Below are positions 27,341-34,768 of a stretch of 37,763 nt of DNA, piece by piece. The position numbers were made by a program, and so were the translations under genes. Origin of the DNA: Syntrophaceae bacterium UBA2210. Lineage in GTDB: Bacteria > Desulfobacterota > Syntrophia > Syntrophales > UBA2210. Each line of letters begins with the position of its first letter. Position 1 is the stretch's first letter. The notes beneath the pieces are model-generated. The model saw only the letters and a program-made list of their open reading frames with translations, was not told where the DNA came from and did no database searches. The stretch spans positions 1 through 37,763 of the forward strand of contig DCUQ01000044.1 in NCBI GenBank assembly GCA_002327865.1. Direction: 5' to 3'.

Positions 27341-28183
27341 ATGATCCCAGAGATACGATTGAGGAAACTTATCCGAATGGCGCTCGATGAAGACATCGGA
27401 TCCGGCGATCTTACCACGTCATCTGTCCTCACCGGTGATGAAACCGGTATTGCGCAGGTAATTTCAAAGGGAGAGATCGTTGTTGCGGGGATCGATATCT
27501 TCGGAAAAGTATTCCATGTGCTGGATTTATCACTGGACTTCGAGAAGTATGTCTTTGACGGCCAACAGGCGGGGAATGGGGACGTTCTCGCATGTGTATC
27601 GGGAAACCTCAAAAACATCCTTTTGGGAGAACGCGTAGCATTGAACTTTTTTCAGAGAATGTGCGGAATCGCCACGATGACACACAAATATGTCGAAGAA
27701 GTGAGCGGTACCGGAGTCAAGATTCTGGATACAAGGAAGACGGTGCCCGGTCTGAGAAGTCTTGATAAATATGCGGTAAAAACGGGAGGAGGCGTTAATC
27801 ACAGGATTGGTCTGTATGACGGAGTGATGATCAAAGACAATCACATAAGCGCCTCCGGCGGTATCTCGAATGCGATCAAAAATGTAACCGGAAATGTTCC
27901 ACCTACTGTAAAAATCGAGGTGGAGGTAAAAAACCTCCAGGAGGTGGGAGAAGCGCTCGCCTCGGGAGCCGATATAATCATGCTGGATAACATGGATACG
28001 ATCGAGATGAAAAAAGCGGTTTCTCTCATCGCCGGAAAGGCGCTGGTCGAGGCTTCCGGAAATGTGACCCTGTCTAATGTCAAAGAGATCGCGGAAACCG
28101 GAGTGGACTTCATATCTGTCGGAGCGCTTACCCATTCCGCACCCGCCGCCGATATATCGCTTGTCTTTAAGACCGGGAAATAG
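27341..28183 (+). CDS. nadC: Nicotinate-nucleotide pyrophosphorylase (quinolinate phosphoribosyltransferase)
   Basis: Converts quinolinate and PRPP to nicotinate mononucleotide in NAD synthesis. The 280 residues show ALDEDIGSGDLTT at the N-terminus, the substrate-binding TRKTVPGLRSLDKYAV and GGGVNHRIGLYDGVMIKDNH, then VEVEVKNLQE and MLDNM. I start at the ATG at 27341, five bases after GAGGT, and not at the TTG at 27329 inside the valS stop. No nadA or nadB is adjacent. Confidence 0.95.
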   Translation: MIPEIRLRKLIRMALDEDIGSGDLTTSSVLTGDETGIAQVISKGEIVVAGIDIFGKVFHVLDLSLDFEKYVFDGQQAGNGDVLACVSGNLKNILLGERVALNFFQRMCGIATMTHKYVEEVSGTGVKILDTRKTVPGLRSLDKYAVKTGGGVNHRIGLYDGVMIKDNHISASGGISNAIKNVTGNVPPTVKIEVEVKNLQEVGEALASGADIIMLDNMDTIEMKKAVSLIAGKALVEASGNVTLSNVKEIAETGVDFISVGALTHSAPAADISLVFKTGK

Positions 28184-28209
28184 AGCGAATTCATCCGGGG
28201 CTCGGAACC

Positions 28210-29007
28210 ATGGACCGAATATTCGATAAAACCAATCTGGAGAGGCTTGCTTCCGGTTGCCTTATAGGAAGAAGCATTCACTTTCTTGACAAGGTCGATT
28301 CAACAAATAACCATGCCATTTCACTTGCCATCGACGGGGCCGATGAGGGCGAGACAGTCATCGCCGAATGCCAGACGGCGGGGAAGGGAAGGCTGCGTGA
28401 CAGGGTGTGGCAATCACCCCCCGGCAGGAACCTTTACACATCCGTAATATTAAGACCCGATATACCGCCTGCTTACGCACAGGTCCTTACGCTGGTTGCC
28501 GGAGTTGCGGTAGCGGAGTTGCTTTCAGGGTATTGTCCCGTTACGCTCAAATGGCCCAATGACGTACTTGCAGGGGGGAGAAAAATTTGCGGCATTTTGA
28601 CAGAGATGAGGATGAAGGGGCAGCGTCTCGATTTTGTTGTCGTGGGGATCGGCATTAATGTGAACATGGAACCGGACGATTTCCAGGTAGAATTTCGTCA
28701 TGTGGCCACGTCATTGAAGGAACAGACATCGAACATCACTTCGCGTCTCTATCTTGCCGCAGGTCTGTACGGATTGCTTGAGAAATGGTATAAGATTTTT
28801 CTTAAAAGCGGTTTTGTTCCTGTCAGGGATCGCTGGATTGAATATTCCGATATAATCGGGAAAACCATAGAAGTTACAGACAGAGGTTCTGTGCGGCGGG
28901 GAACATGCCGGGGGATCGACAGCAATGGTTTGCTTCTGCTCGTTGACGAGAATAACAGGACAACACAAGTGCTTTCCGGAGACGTGAATCTGATAAAAAA
29001 CAGGTGA
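28210..29007 (+). CDS. birA: Biotin-protein ligase without HTH domain
   Basis: Attaches biotin to carboxylase carrier proteins through biotinyl-AMP. The 265 residues contain STNNHA, the adenylate loop AGKGRLRDRVWQSPPG, the biotin-site LKWPNDVLAGGRKICGILTE, and GIGINVNM, plus the small C-terminal SH3-like domain (TCRGIDSNGLLLLVDE). It lacks the N-terminal DNA-binding helix-turn-helix of repressor-type BirA, so it should be only an enzyme. It stands between nadC (26 bases) and coaX (6 bases), a cofactor group. Confidence 0.93.
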   Translation: MDRIFDKTNLERLASGCLIGRSIHFLDKVDSTNNHAISLAIDGADEGETVIAECQTAGKGRLRDRVWQSPPGRNLYTSVILRPDIPPAYAQVLTLVAGVAVAELLSGYCPVTLKWPNDVLAGGRKICGILTEMRMKGQRLDFVVVGIGINVNMEPDDFQVEFRHVATSLKEQTSNITSRLYLAAGLYGLLEKWYKIFLKSGFVPVRDRWIEYSDIIGKTIEVTDRGSVRRGTCRGIDSNGLLLLVDENNRTTQVLSGDVNLIKNR

Positions 29008-29013
29008 TTTATT

Positions 29014-29778
29014 ATGCTTCTGGTTATCGATGTGGGAAATTCGAACACGGTTATCGGTCTTTATGACGGGGATAAACTGGTAAACCACTGGAGGGTTCGT
29101 ACCGTAGCGGATCATACAATTGACGAATACGGAATGTTAATACTGGGTCTCTACAAGATGGGCAACGCCGGATCGAAATCCATCGACAGTATTATAATAT
29201 CGTGTGTGGTTCCATCCATGCTTAACATACTGGAACCCCTCTGTAAAAAGTATTTTCATCTGACTCCTTTTATTGTGGGGCCGGGCATAAAAACAGGTAT
29301 GCCTATATACTATGACAACCCCAGGGAAGTAGGTGCGGACAGGGTTGTCAACGCTGTCGCGGCTCATGAAAAATATGAGGGTAACCTGATTATTGTGGAT
29401 TTTGGCACTGCTACCACCTTTGATTATGTTACGCAGAAAGGTGAATATATGGGCGGGTGCATAGCTCCCGGTGTCATGATATCCAGCCATGCGCTCTTTG
29501 AAAAAGCTTCCAAGTTGCCCCCGGTTGAATTAAGCAGGCCCAGGTCCGTGGTAGCCAGAGATACGGTGAGCAGTATCCAGGCGGGTATCATGTTCGGATA
29601 TGCGGGTCTGGTAGACGGAATCGTGAATCGCATAAAGAAGGAAACAAAAACAGAATCCACCGTTATCGCAACAGGCGGGCTGGCACGCACAATAACTGCC
29701 GAAACCACCACTATCGACCTTGTTGATGAAATGCTTACCCTTGAAGGATTGAAAATAATCTATTCAAGAAACATTTAG
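29014..29778 (+). CDS. coaX: Type III pantothenate kinase
   Basis: First step of coenzyme A synthesis, phosphorylation of pantothenate. The 254 residues follow Coa[17 protein letters not shown] (phosphate loop with catalytic Asp), [21 protein letters not shown] and GGCIAPG. AGGTGA lies seven bases before the ATG. It is the last gene of this plus-strand run. Its 3' end overlaps the 3' end of convergent trmFO by 15 bases. Confidence 0.95.
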   Translation: MLLVIDVGNSNTVIGLYDGDKLVNHWRVRTVADHTIDEYGMLILGLYKMGNAGSKSIDSIIISCVVPSMLNILEPLCKKYFHLTPFIVGPGIKTGMPIYYDNPREVGADRVVNAVAAHEKYEGNLIIVDFGTATTFDYVTQKGEYMGGCIAPGVMISSHALFEKASKLPPVELSRPRSVVARDTVSSIQAGIMFGYAGLVDGIVNRIKKETKTESTVIATGGLARTITAETTTIDLVDEMLTLEGLKIIYSRNI

Positions 29779-31122
29779 ATTAATCCATTTTTTCAGATCA
29801 TCAATGGCACGCTCGGCGTAGAACCTGCCCCTCTCTTTCCTTGGTATCCTGTCCGTAAAAGGAGTAAAGAGGCCGAAATTGACATTCATCGGTTGAAAGG
29901 TTTTATAATCGGCGTTCGTAATATGACTCAGAAGAGCGCCCAGTGCGGTCGTTCCCGGCGGTTCCTCCATATCCCTGTTTTCCATATACCGATGGACATT
30001 TATCCCTGCCATCAATCCCATGGCAGCCGATTCCACATATCCCTCGACACCGGTAATCTGTCCCGCGAAAAAAAGATCATCATTTGAACAAAGCTGGAGT
30101 GATTTCTTTAGAAGGGCAGGGGAATTGATGAATGTGTTGCGATGTATACTGCCGTATCTGGCGAACCGGGCGTTCTCCAGTCCGGGTATCATCCTGAAGA
30201 TGTGTTTCTGTCCGGGCCAGGTCAGTTTTGTCTGGAACCCGACCATATTATAGAGTGTGCCGTTATTGTTTTCCTGCCTGAGCTGGACAACGGCATAAGG
30301 TCGCTTCCCGGTTCTCGGGTCTGTCAGGCCCACCGGTTTCATCGGTCCGAACAACAGGGTCTTCGGTCCTCTTTTAGCCAGGATTTCAACGGGCAGGCAT
30401 CCTTCAAAACAGTGCCTGTCTTCAAAATCCCTTAGAGGCACCTCGCTGCCCCCCGATATTTCCATCCAGAATCGCTCGTATTCCTCCCTTGTCATAGGGC
30501 AGTTCAGATAATCTCCCGTACCTTCTTCGTCGTATCTTGATGCCCTGAAGGTCTTGTCGAAGTCGATGGAGTCAGCTTCGATGATTGGTGAAATAGCATC
30601 ATAGAAATAGAGATATTCATCCCCGGTGACGGAGGCTATGCTTTTCGAGAGCGTATCCGAAGCGAGCGGTCCTGCGGCGATAATTACAACGGAATCATTG
30701 GGAATCGATGTAACTTCTTCCCTGATTATACGAAGCCCGGTTGATACCAGTTTTTCCTCAATGTATGTCGAAAAGAGGATCCTGTCCACGGCCAGGGCCT
30801 TACCTGCCGGAACCGCCGTCGCGTCGGCCGCTTCGATTATCAACGATCCCATCAGGCGCATCTCCTCTTTGAGGAGGCCTACCGCGTTTTCTGTCGCGTT
30901 TGAACGAAAAGAATTGCTGCATACGAGTTCCGCGAGCAGCGGAGATCTGTGAGCCTGGGAGAAGACGGCCGGTTTCATCTCGTACAGGGAAGTGTTTATT
31001 CCTCTCCTTGAGAGTTGCCACGCCGCCTCACACCCGGCGAGACCGCCGCCGATAATTATAACAGGGTTGAGAAATACCTCTTTTTGTGTATTTCGGATCT
31101 CCGGCTTTAATGTTCGATTCAC
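29764..31122 (-). CDS. trmFO: Folate-dependent tRNA (uracil-5)-methyltransferase TrmFO
   Basis: Flavoenzyme that methylates U54 of tRNA using methylene-tetrahydrofolate. The 452 residues begin with an FAD-binding motif ([17 protein letters not shown]) and contain [40 protein letters not shown] and [14 protein letters not shown]. No ATG lies near the conserved start. The GTG at 31122, with GAAGG seven bases upstream, is the best choice and gives a leader of about 17 residues ([14 protein letters not shown]) made from CGAAATC-type repeat DNA. It follows topA by 17 bases in a dprA-topA-trmFO operon. Confidence 0.93.
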   Translation of the reverse strand: MNRTLKPEIRNTQKEVFLNPVIIIGGGLAGCEAAWQLSRRGINTSLYEMKPAVFSQAHRSPLLAELVCSNSFRSNATENAVGLLKEEMRLMGSLIIEAADATAVPAGKALAVDRILFSTYIEEKLVSTGLRIIREEVTSIPNDSVVIIAAGPLASDTLSKSIASVTGDEYLYFYDAISPIIEADSIDFDKTFRASRYDEEGTGDYLNCPMTREEYERFWMEISGGSEVPLRDFEDRHCFEGCLPVEILAKRGPKTLLFGPMKPVGLTDPRTGKRPYAVVQLRQENNNGTLYNMVGFQTKLTWPGQKHIFRMIPGLENARFARYGSIHRNTFINSPALLKKSLQLCSNDDLFFAGQITGVEGYVESAAMGLMAGINVHRYMENRDMEEPPGTTALGALLSHITNADYKTFQPMNVNFGLFTPFTDRIPRKERGRFYAERAIDDLKKWINLNVS

Positions 31123-31139
31123 CGCACAACCTTCAACTC

Positions 31140-33395
31140 TTACTCTTCGGCATTCTGTTTCTTGTAGCCGCATTCCTTGTTCGGACAGGTTTTTATCATG
31201 CCTTTTCCGCGGTAATACTTCTCGACCAGGAAGGGATGGCCGCATGAGGGACATTGCTCCGGTATCGGCCTGTCCCACAGCGCATAAGTGCAGTTCGGAT
31301 AGTTTGAACAGCCGAAGAACGTTTTGCCTTTTTTTGAGCGTTTTTCGCAGAGCTTTCCGCCGCACCCTTCCCGGGGACACTGTATCCCCGTATCGAGCGG
31401 TTTCGTGTTCTTGCATTCCGGATACCCCGAGCATCCCAGAAATCTTCCGAATCTACCTTCCTTTATGACCATATTCTTGCCGCACTTATCGCAGATGATA
31501 TCGGTTGTCTCTGTCTGCATCTTGCTGATCGCCCCGTTTTCGTCCTGCGCGATGTTGCCGGTGTTCTTGCATGCGGGATAGTTGGAGCATGCCAGGAATT
31601 TTCCGTTTTTCCCCCATTTTATAACCATGGGACTTTTGCACTGATCGCACATGATATCAGTGGGGATCTCTTCCCTCTTTATATCCTTCATCTTTTCACC
31701 GGCCTCTTCCAACTCCGATTTGAAAGGGGTATAAAATTCCTCCAGTGTCTCATGACGCGTGGTTTTCCCCTCCTCGATCATGTCCAGCAGGTTTTCCATC
31801 GAGGCGGTAAACTTGACATCCATGATATTGGGGAAATTCTCTACCAGCAGTTCGTTAACCAGTGTTCCCAATTCCGTGGGATGAAACCTGCCTTTCTCAA
31901 GCGTTACATACTTCCTGTTCTGTATCGTGCTGATTATCGCCGCGTATGTGCTGGGCCTGCCTATTCCTTTTTCTTCGAGTTCCCTCACCAATGTTGCTTC
32001 GGAAAATCTTGCCGGGGGCTGTGTGAAGTTCTGTTGAGGTTCGAGAGAGAGCAAGGCAAGCTCGTCTCCTTCGGAAATCTCGGGAATTATCTTACCGTAC
32101 TGGGCATCATTTAGGGCTTCTCCATTTTCTACGGTTTCCGTATATATAACGGTGAATCCGGGGAATTTCATGATGGAACCCTGTGCGTGGAAAAGACAGC
32201 GGCCTGCCTCTATGTCGACCCCTGTCTGATCGAATACGGCCGGATTCATCTGGCTTGCCATAAAGCGGTTCCATATGAGCTTGTAGAGCTGGAACTCGTC
32301 GTTCTTGAGATACTGCTTGATATCTTGTGGCGTGTATATTGCCGAAGTCGGTCTTATTGCCTCGTGAGCATCCTGTGAAGATTTAGAAGATTTGAATATT
32401 TGAGCCCTTGCGGGTAGAAAATCTTTTCCATACTTTTTTTCTACATAATCTCTCGCTTCTTCCTGTGCTTCGGTGGCTACACGTACCGAGTCCGTTCTCA
32501 TATAGGTAATGAGTCCGACAGGACCTTCCTCTCCCAGTGCTATCCCCTCGTAGAGCCTCTGGGCGACACTCATCGTTTTCTTGGCCGTGAACCGAAGCTT
32601 TCTCGATGCTTCCTGTTGAAGTTTACTGGTAGTAAAAGGGGGAGCCGGAGAACGTTTTACCTCTTTTTTCTCCACTTTTTTTACGATGAAGGAGGCATGC
32701 TGCAACTCTTCGAGAATCTTTTTTGCCTGTGTTTCATTGGTGATCTTCGACTTCCTGGCGCCTGTTTTCGTAAGTCGCGCTTCGAAAGGAGGAGGATTGC
32801 TCCCCTCCAGCAGGGCTGTGATGTTCCAGTACTCCTCCGAGACAAAGGCCTGTATCTCGGCTTCCCTGTCGCATATTATCCGTACGGCTACCGACTGCAC
32901 CCGGCCGGCGCTCAGTCCGCGCCGTACTTTTTTCCAGAGTATCGGACTGATCTGATAGCCCACAAGCCTGTCAAGTATTCTTCTGGTCTGTTGAGCTTCG
33001 TATCTGTCGCGGTTGAGTTCCATCGGATGTTCGATCGCCGCGGTAACCGTCTTCTTTGTGAGATCGTTGAAGAGCACCCGGTAGATACTTTTATTTCTCC
33101 CGATTTCACTCGCGACGTGCCATGCAATGGCTTCTCCTTCCCTGTCCGGGTCAGGAGCCAGGAATATGGTATCCACGCTTTTAGCGGATTTTTTAAGTTC
33201 GGAGATGACCTTCTTCTTTTCGCTTATGATTTCGTAGGTCGGCTCAAATTCATGCTCAATATCGATGCCCAGTTTACTTTTGGGAAGGTCTTTTATATGT
33301 CCCACGGAGGCCTTTACCTCGAATTCCGGACCGAGATATTTTTTTATCGTTTTTACCTTTGCGGGTGATTCAACGATAATAAGTGCATTGGACAT
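31140..33395 (-). CDS. topA: DNA topoisomerase I
   Basis: Relaxes negative supercoils by cutting one strand. The 751 residues start with the Toprim domain (ALIIVESPAKVKTIKKYLG, later DPDREGEAIAWHV), then the central gate domain with the catalytic Tyr in GLITYMRTDS. The C-terminus has four zinc-ribbon motifs: CDQC...CSNYPAC, CDKC...CSGYPEC, CPREGCGG...CSNYPNC and CPSC...CPNKEC. Two start bases of spacing separate it from dprA, so they are co-transcribed. Confidence 0.97.
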   Translation of the reverse strand: MSNALIIVESPAKVKTIKKYLGPEFEVKASVGHIKDLPKSKLGIDIEHEFEPTYEIISEKKKVISELKKSAKSVDTIFLAPDPDREGEAIAWHVASEIGRNKSIYRVLFNDLTKKTVTAAIEHPMELNRDRYEAQQTRRILDRLVGYQISPILWKKVRRGLSAGRVQSVAVRIICDREAEIQAFVSEEYWNITALLEGSNPPPFEARLTKTGARKSKITNETQAKKILEELQHASFIVKKVEKKEVKRSPAPPFTTSKLQQEASRKLRFTAKKTMSVAQRLYEGIALGEEGPVGLITYMRTDSVRVATEAQEEARDYVEKKYGKDFLPARAQIFKSSKSSQDAHEAIRPTSAIYTPQDIKQYLKNDEFQLYKLIWNRFMASQMNPAVFDQTGVDIEAGRCLFHAQGSIMKFPGFTVIYTETVENGEALNDAQYGKIIPEISEGDELALLSLEPQQNFTQPPARFSEATLVRELEEKGIGRPSTYAAIISTIQNRKYVTLEKGRFHPTELGTLVNELLVENFPNIMDVKFTASMENLLDMIEEGKTTRHETLEEFYTPFKSELEEAGEKMKDIKREEIPTDIMCDQCKSPMVIKWGKNGKFLACSNYPACKNTGNIAQDENGAISKMQTETTDIICDKCGKNMVIKEGRFGRFLGCSGYPECKNTKPLDTGIQCPREGCGGKLCEKRSKKGKTFFGCSNYPNCTYALWDRPIPEQCPSCGHPFLVEKYYRGKGMIKTCPNKECGYKKQNAEE

Positions 33396-33397
33396 AT

Positions 33398-34522
33398 TTA
33401 CTCCTTAACGATAAATTTTTTGCCCGGAAGTTGTTCAACATGTCCGGAAAGTTCAAGTGATGTGAGAATACTCAGGATGTCATGCATCCGGTAGCCCGAA
33501 TCCTCCGCCAGGCTTTCCAGCTGTACTGGTTTCTTGCCGAGTAACTTCATGATAGCCTCTTCATCGGCAGTCAACACGCCGGATGTGTCCGAACGGTTCT
33601 GCGAAAAATTTTCATTCAAAGATTCAGCGGTTATATCGGTATTATTTACCTGCGGCATTATCTCTTCCAATATATCATATGTATTTTCAACAAGTTTTGC
33701 TCCTTCCCGTATGAGCCTGTGGGTTCCCTTCGCTCCCGGGGAATCGATGCTGCCCGGCACGGCGAAAACTTCTCTTCCCTGTTCCAGGGCAATTCGTGCC
33801 GTTATAAGGGAACCGCTTTTTTCATTGGCTTCGACCACGACAACCCCCAGTGAAAGACCGCTTATTATCCTGTTTCTGGCAGGGAAATTAGCGGCGGACG
33901 GCTGAGTAGAGAAAGGAAACTCGGTAATCACGGCGCCCTGTTCGGCGATTCGCGCAAAGAGATTTCCGTTCTCCGGTGGATAAATGACGTCGATACCGGA
34001 CCCCAGCACGGCGACGGTCCTTCCTCTGCCTGCCAGCGCGCCGGTATGGGCGGCGGAATCAATCCCGCGTGCCATTCCGCTTACGATGGTTATCCCTTTC
34101 ATGGCGAGTTCGCGGCACAGCCTTTCCGTTACAAATCTGCCATATGTGCTGGCCATTCTGGAGCCTACCACGGCAATGTTGTTATCCTGATCCGAGAGAA
34201 TTCCCTTAACGTACAGAACGGGTGGGAAATCGTATATGGTTAAAAGAAGCTTCGGGTACCGCGGAGAATCGGACGTTATTATCGAAACGCCAAATTTGTC
34301 GGCCAGTTCCAGTTCCCTTTCAACCTGTGCCCAGTCGTCGAATGTCTTTATGGCGCGGGCCGTCTTTTGTGTAATGCGGGGTATTTTCTGCAAAGAAGTT
34401 ATCGGAGCTTCAAAAACCGCACGTGGGGAGCCAAAAGTTTCCATAAGGTTTTTAAACCCTACGTTTCCCACGTTTTTTATAAACTTCAAGGCAAGCCAGT
34501 ATGTTATCTCTTTATTAGTCAT
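33398..34522 (-). CDS. dprA: DNA processing protein DprA
   Basis: Binds incoming single-stranded DNA and loads RecA in transformation. The 374 residues have an N-terminal helical domain (YWLALKFIKNVGNVGFKNL), the Rossmann-like core with VVGSRMASTYG, SGMARGIDSAAH, LGSGIDVIYPPEN and PARNRIISGLS, and a C-terminal winged-helix-like part. I start at 34522 (MTNKEITYW), the family's normal start; an ATG at 34558 would add 12 residues. Neither has a clear binding site. Promoter elements lie upstream at 34582-34609. Confidence 0.93.
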   Translation of the reverse strand: MTNKEITYWLALKFIKNVGNVGFKNLMETFGSPRAVFEAPITSLQKIPRITQKTARAIKTFDDWAQVERELELADKFGVSIITSDSPRYPKLLLTIYDFPPVLYVKGILSDQDNNIAVVGSRMASTYGRFVTERLCRELAMKGITIVSGMARGIDSAAHTGALAGRGRTVAVLGSGIDVIYPPENGNLFARIAEQGAVITEFPFSTQPSAANFPARNRIISGLSLGVVVVEANEKSGSLITARIALEQGREVFAVPGSIDSPGAKGTHRLIREGAKLVENTYDILEEIMPQVNNTDITAESLNENFSQNRSDTSGVLTADEEAIMKLLGKKPVQLESLAEDSGYRMHDILSILTSLELSGHVEQLPGKKFIVKE

Positions 34523-34581
34523 TGTCGTGCCGGTAAAAGATAAAGATTTGGGGGTCATGGATAATTATCAATGGGCGGCAC

Positions 34582-34609
34582 TATATATGGTATCTTTTAG
34601 AGGTGTCAA
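34582..34609 (-). promoter_or_regulatory. Promoter for dprA-topA-trmFO
   Basis: On the minus strand TTGACA (34609-34604) is followed by TATATA (34587-34582) after 16 bases, or TATAGT (34585-34580) after 18. A start near 34575 fits both possible dprA starts. The -35 lies in the left arm of the inverted repeat described separately. Confidence 0.65.
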
Positions 34610-34645
34610 GCTTTTTTGGCTTTCCTGCCGCTTGACATCACCTCT
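34599..34645. promoter_or_regulatory. Inverted repeat covering both divergent -35 boxes
   Basis: The arms are 34599-34611 and 34630-34645. Reading outward from the centre both run GCTTGACA then CCTCT, the right arm with three extra bases (TCA). They are 18 bases apart, and each contains a TTGACA for one of the two divergent promoters. It looks like a site for a dimeric regulator that could control dprA-topA-trmFO and the secreted protein together, or a duplication of a promoter. No regulator gene is next to it. Confidence 0.5.
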
Positions 34646-34660
34646 CAGTTGTAATAATTT
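34632..34660 (+). promoter_or_regulatory. Promoter for the large secreted protein
   Basis: TTGACA (34632-34637), a 17-base spacer and TAATTT (34655-34660). The -35 is perfect and lies in the right arm of the inverted repeat. The predicted start near 34667 leaves about 100 bases of leader before the GTG at 34769. Confidence 0.5.
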
Positions 34661-34768
34661 CAAGACGATCGCATAGCGTAACCGCGACTCCGGTCTCTCA
34701 TCAAACAGGATGATAGTCAGTTGTTAAGCATAAGGATGTTCCACACAATCCTGAAGAAAGGTATGATA

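Noticed and set aside
31123..31434. Upstream extension of trmFO into topA
   Set aside because: The frame is open, but it overlaps the topA C-terminus, whose zinc ribbons are clearly coding in another frame. A GTG with a good binding site exists at 31122.
32616..33368. Open frame of 250 codons on the plus strand opposite topA
   Set aside because: Shadow of a well-supported topA; no binding site and no recognisable protein.
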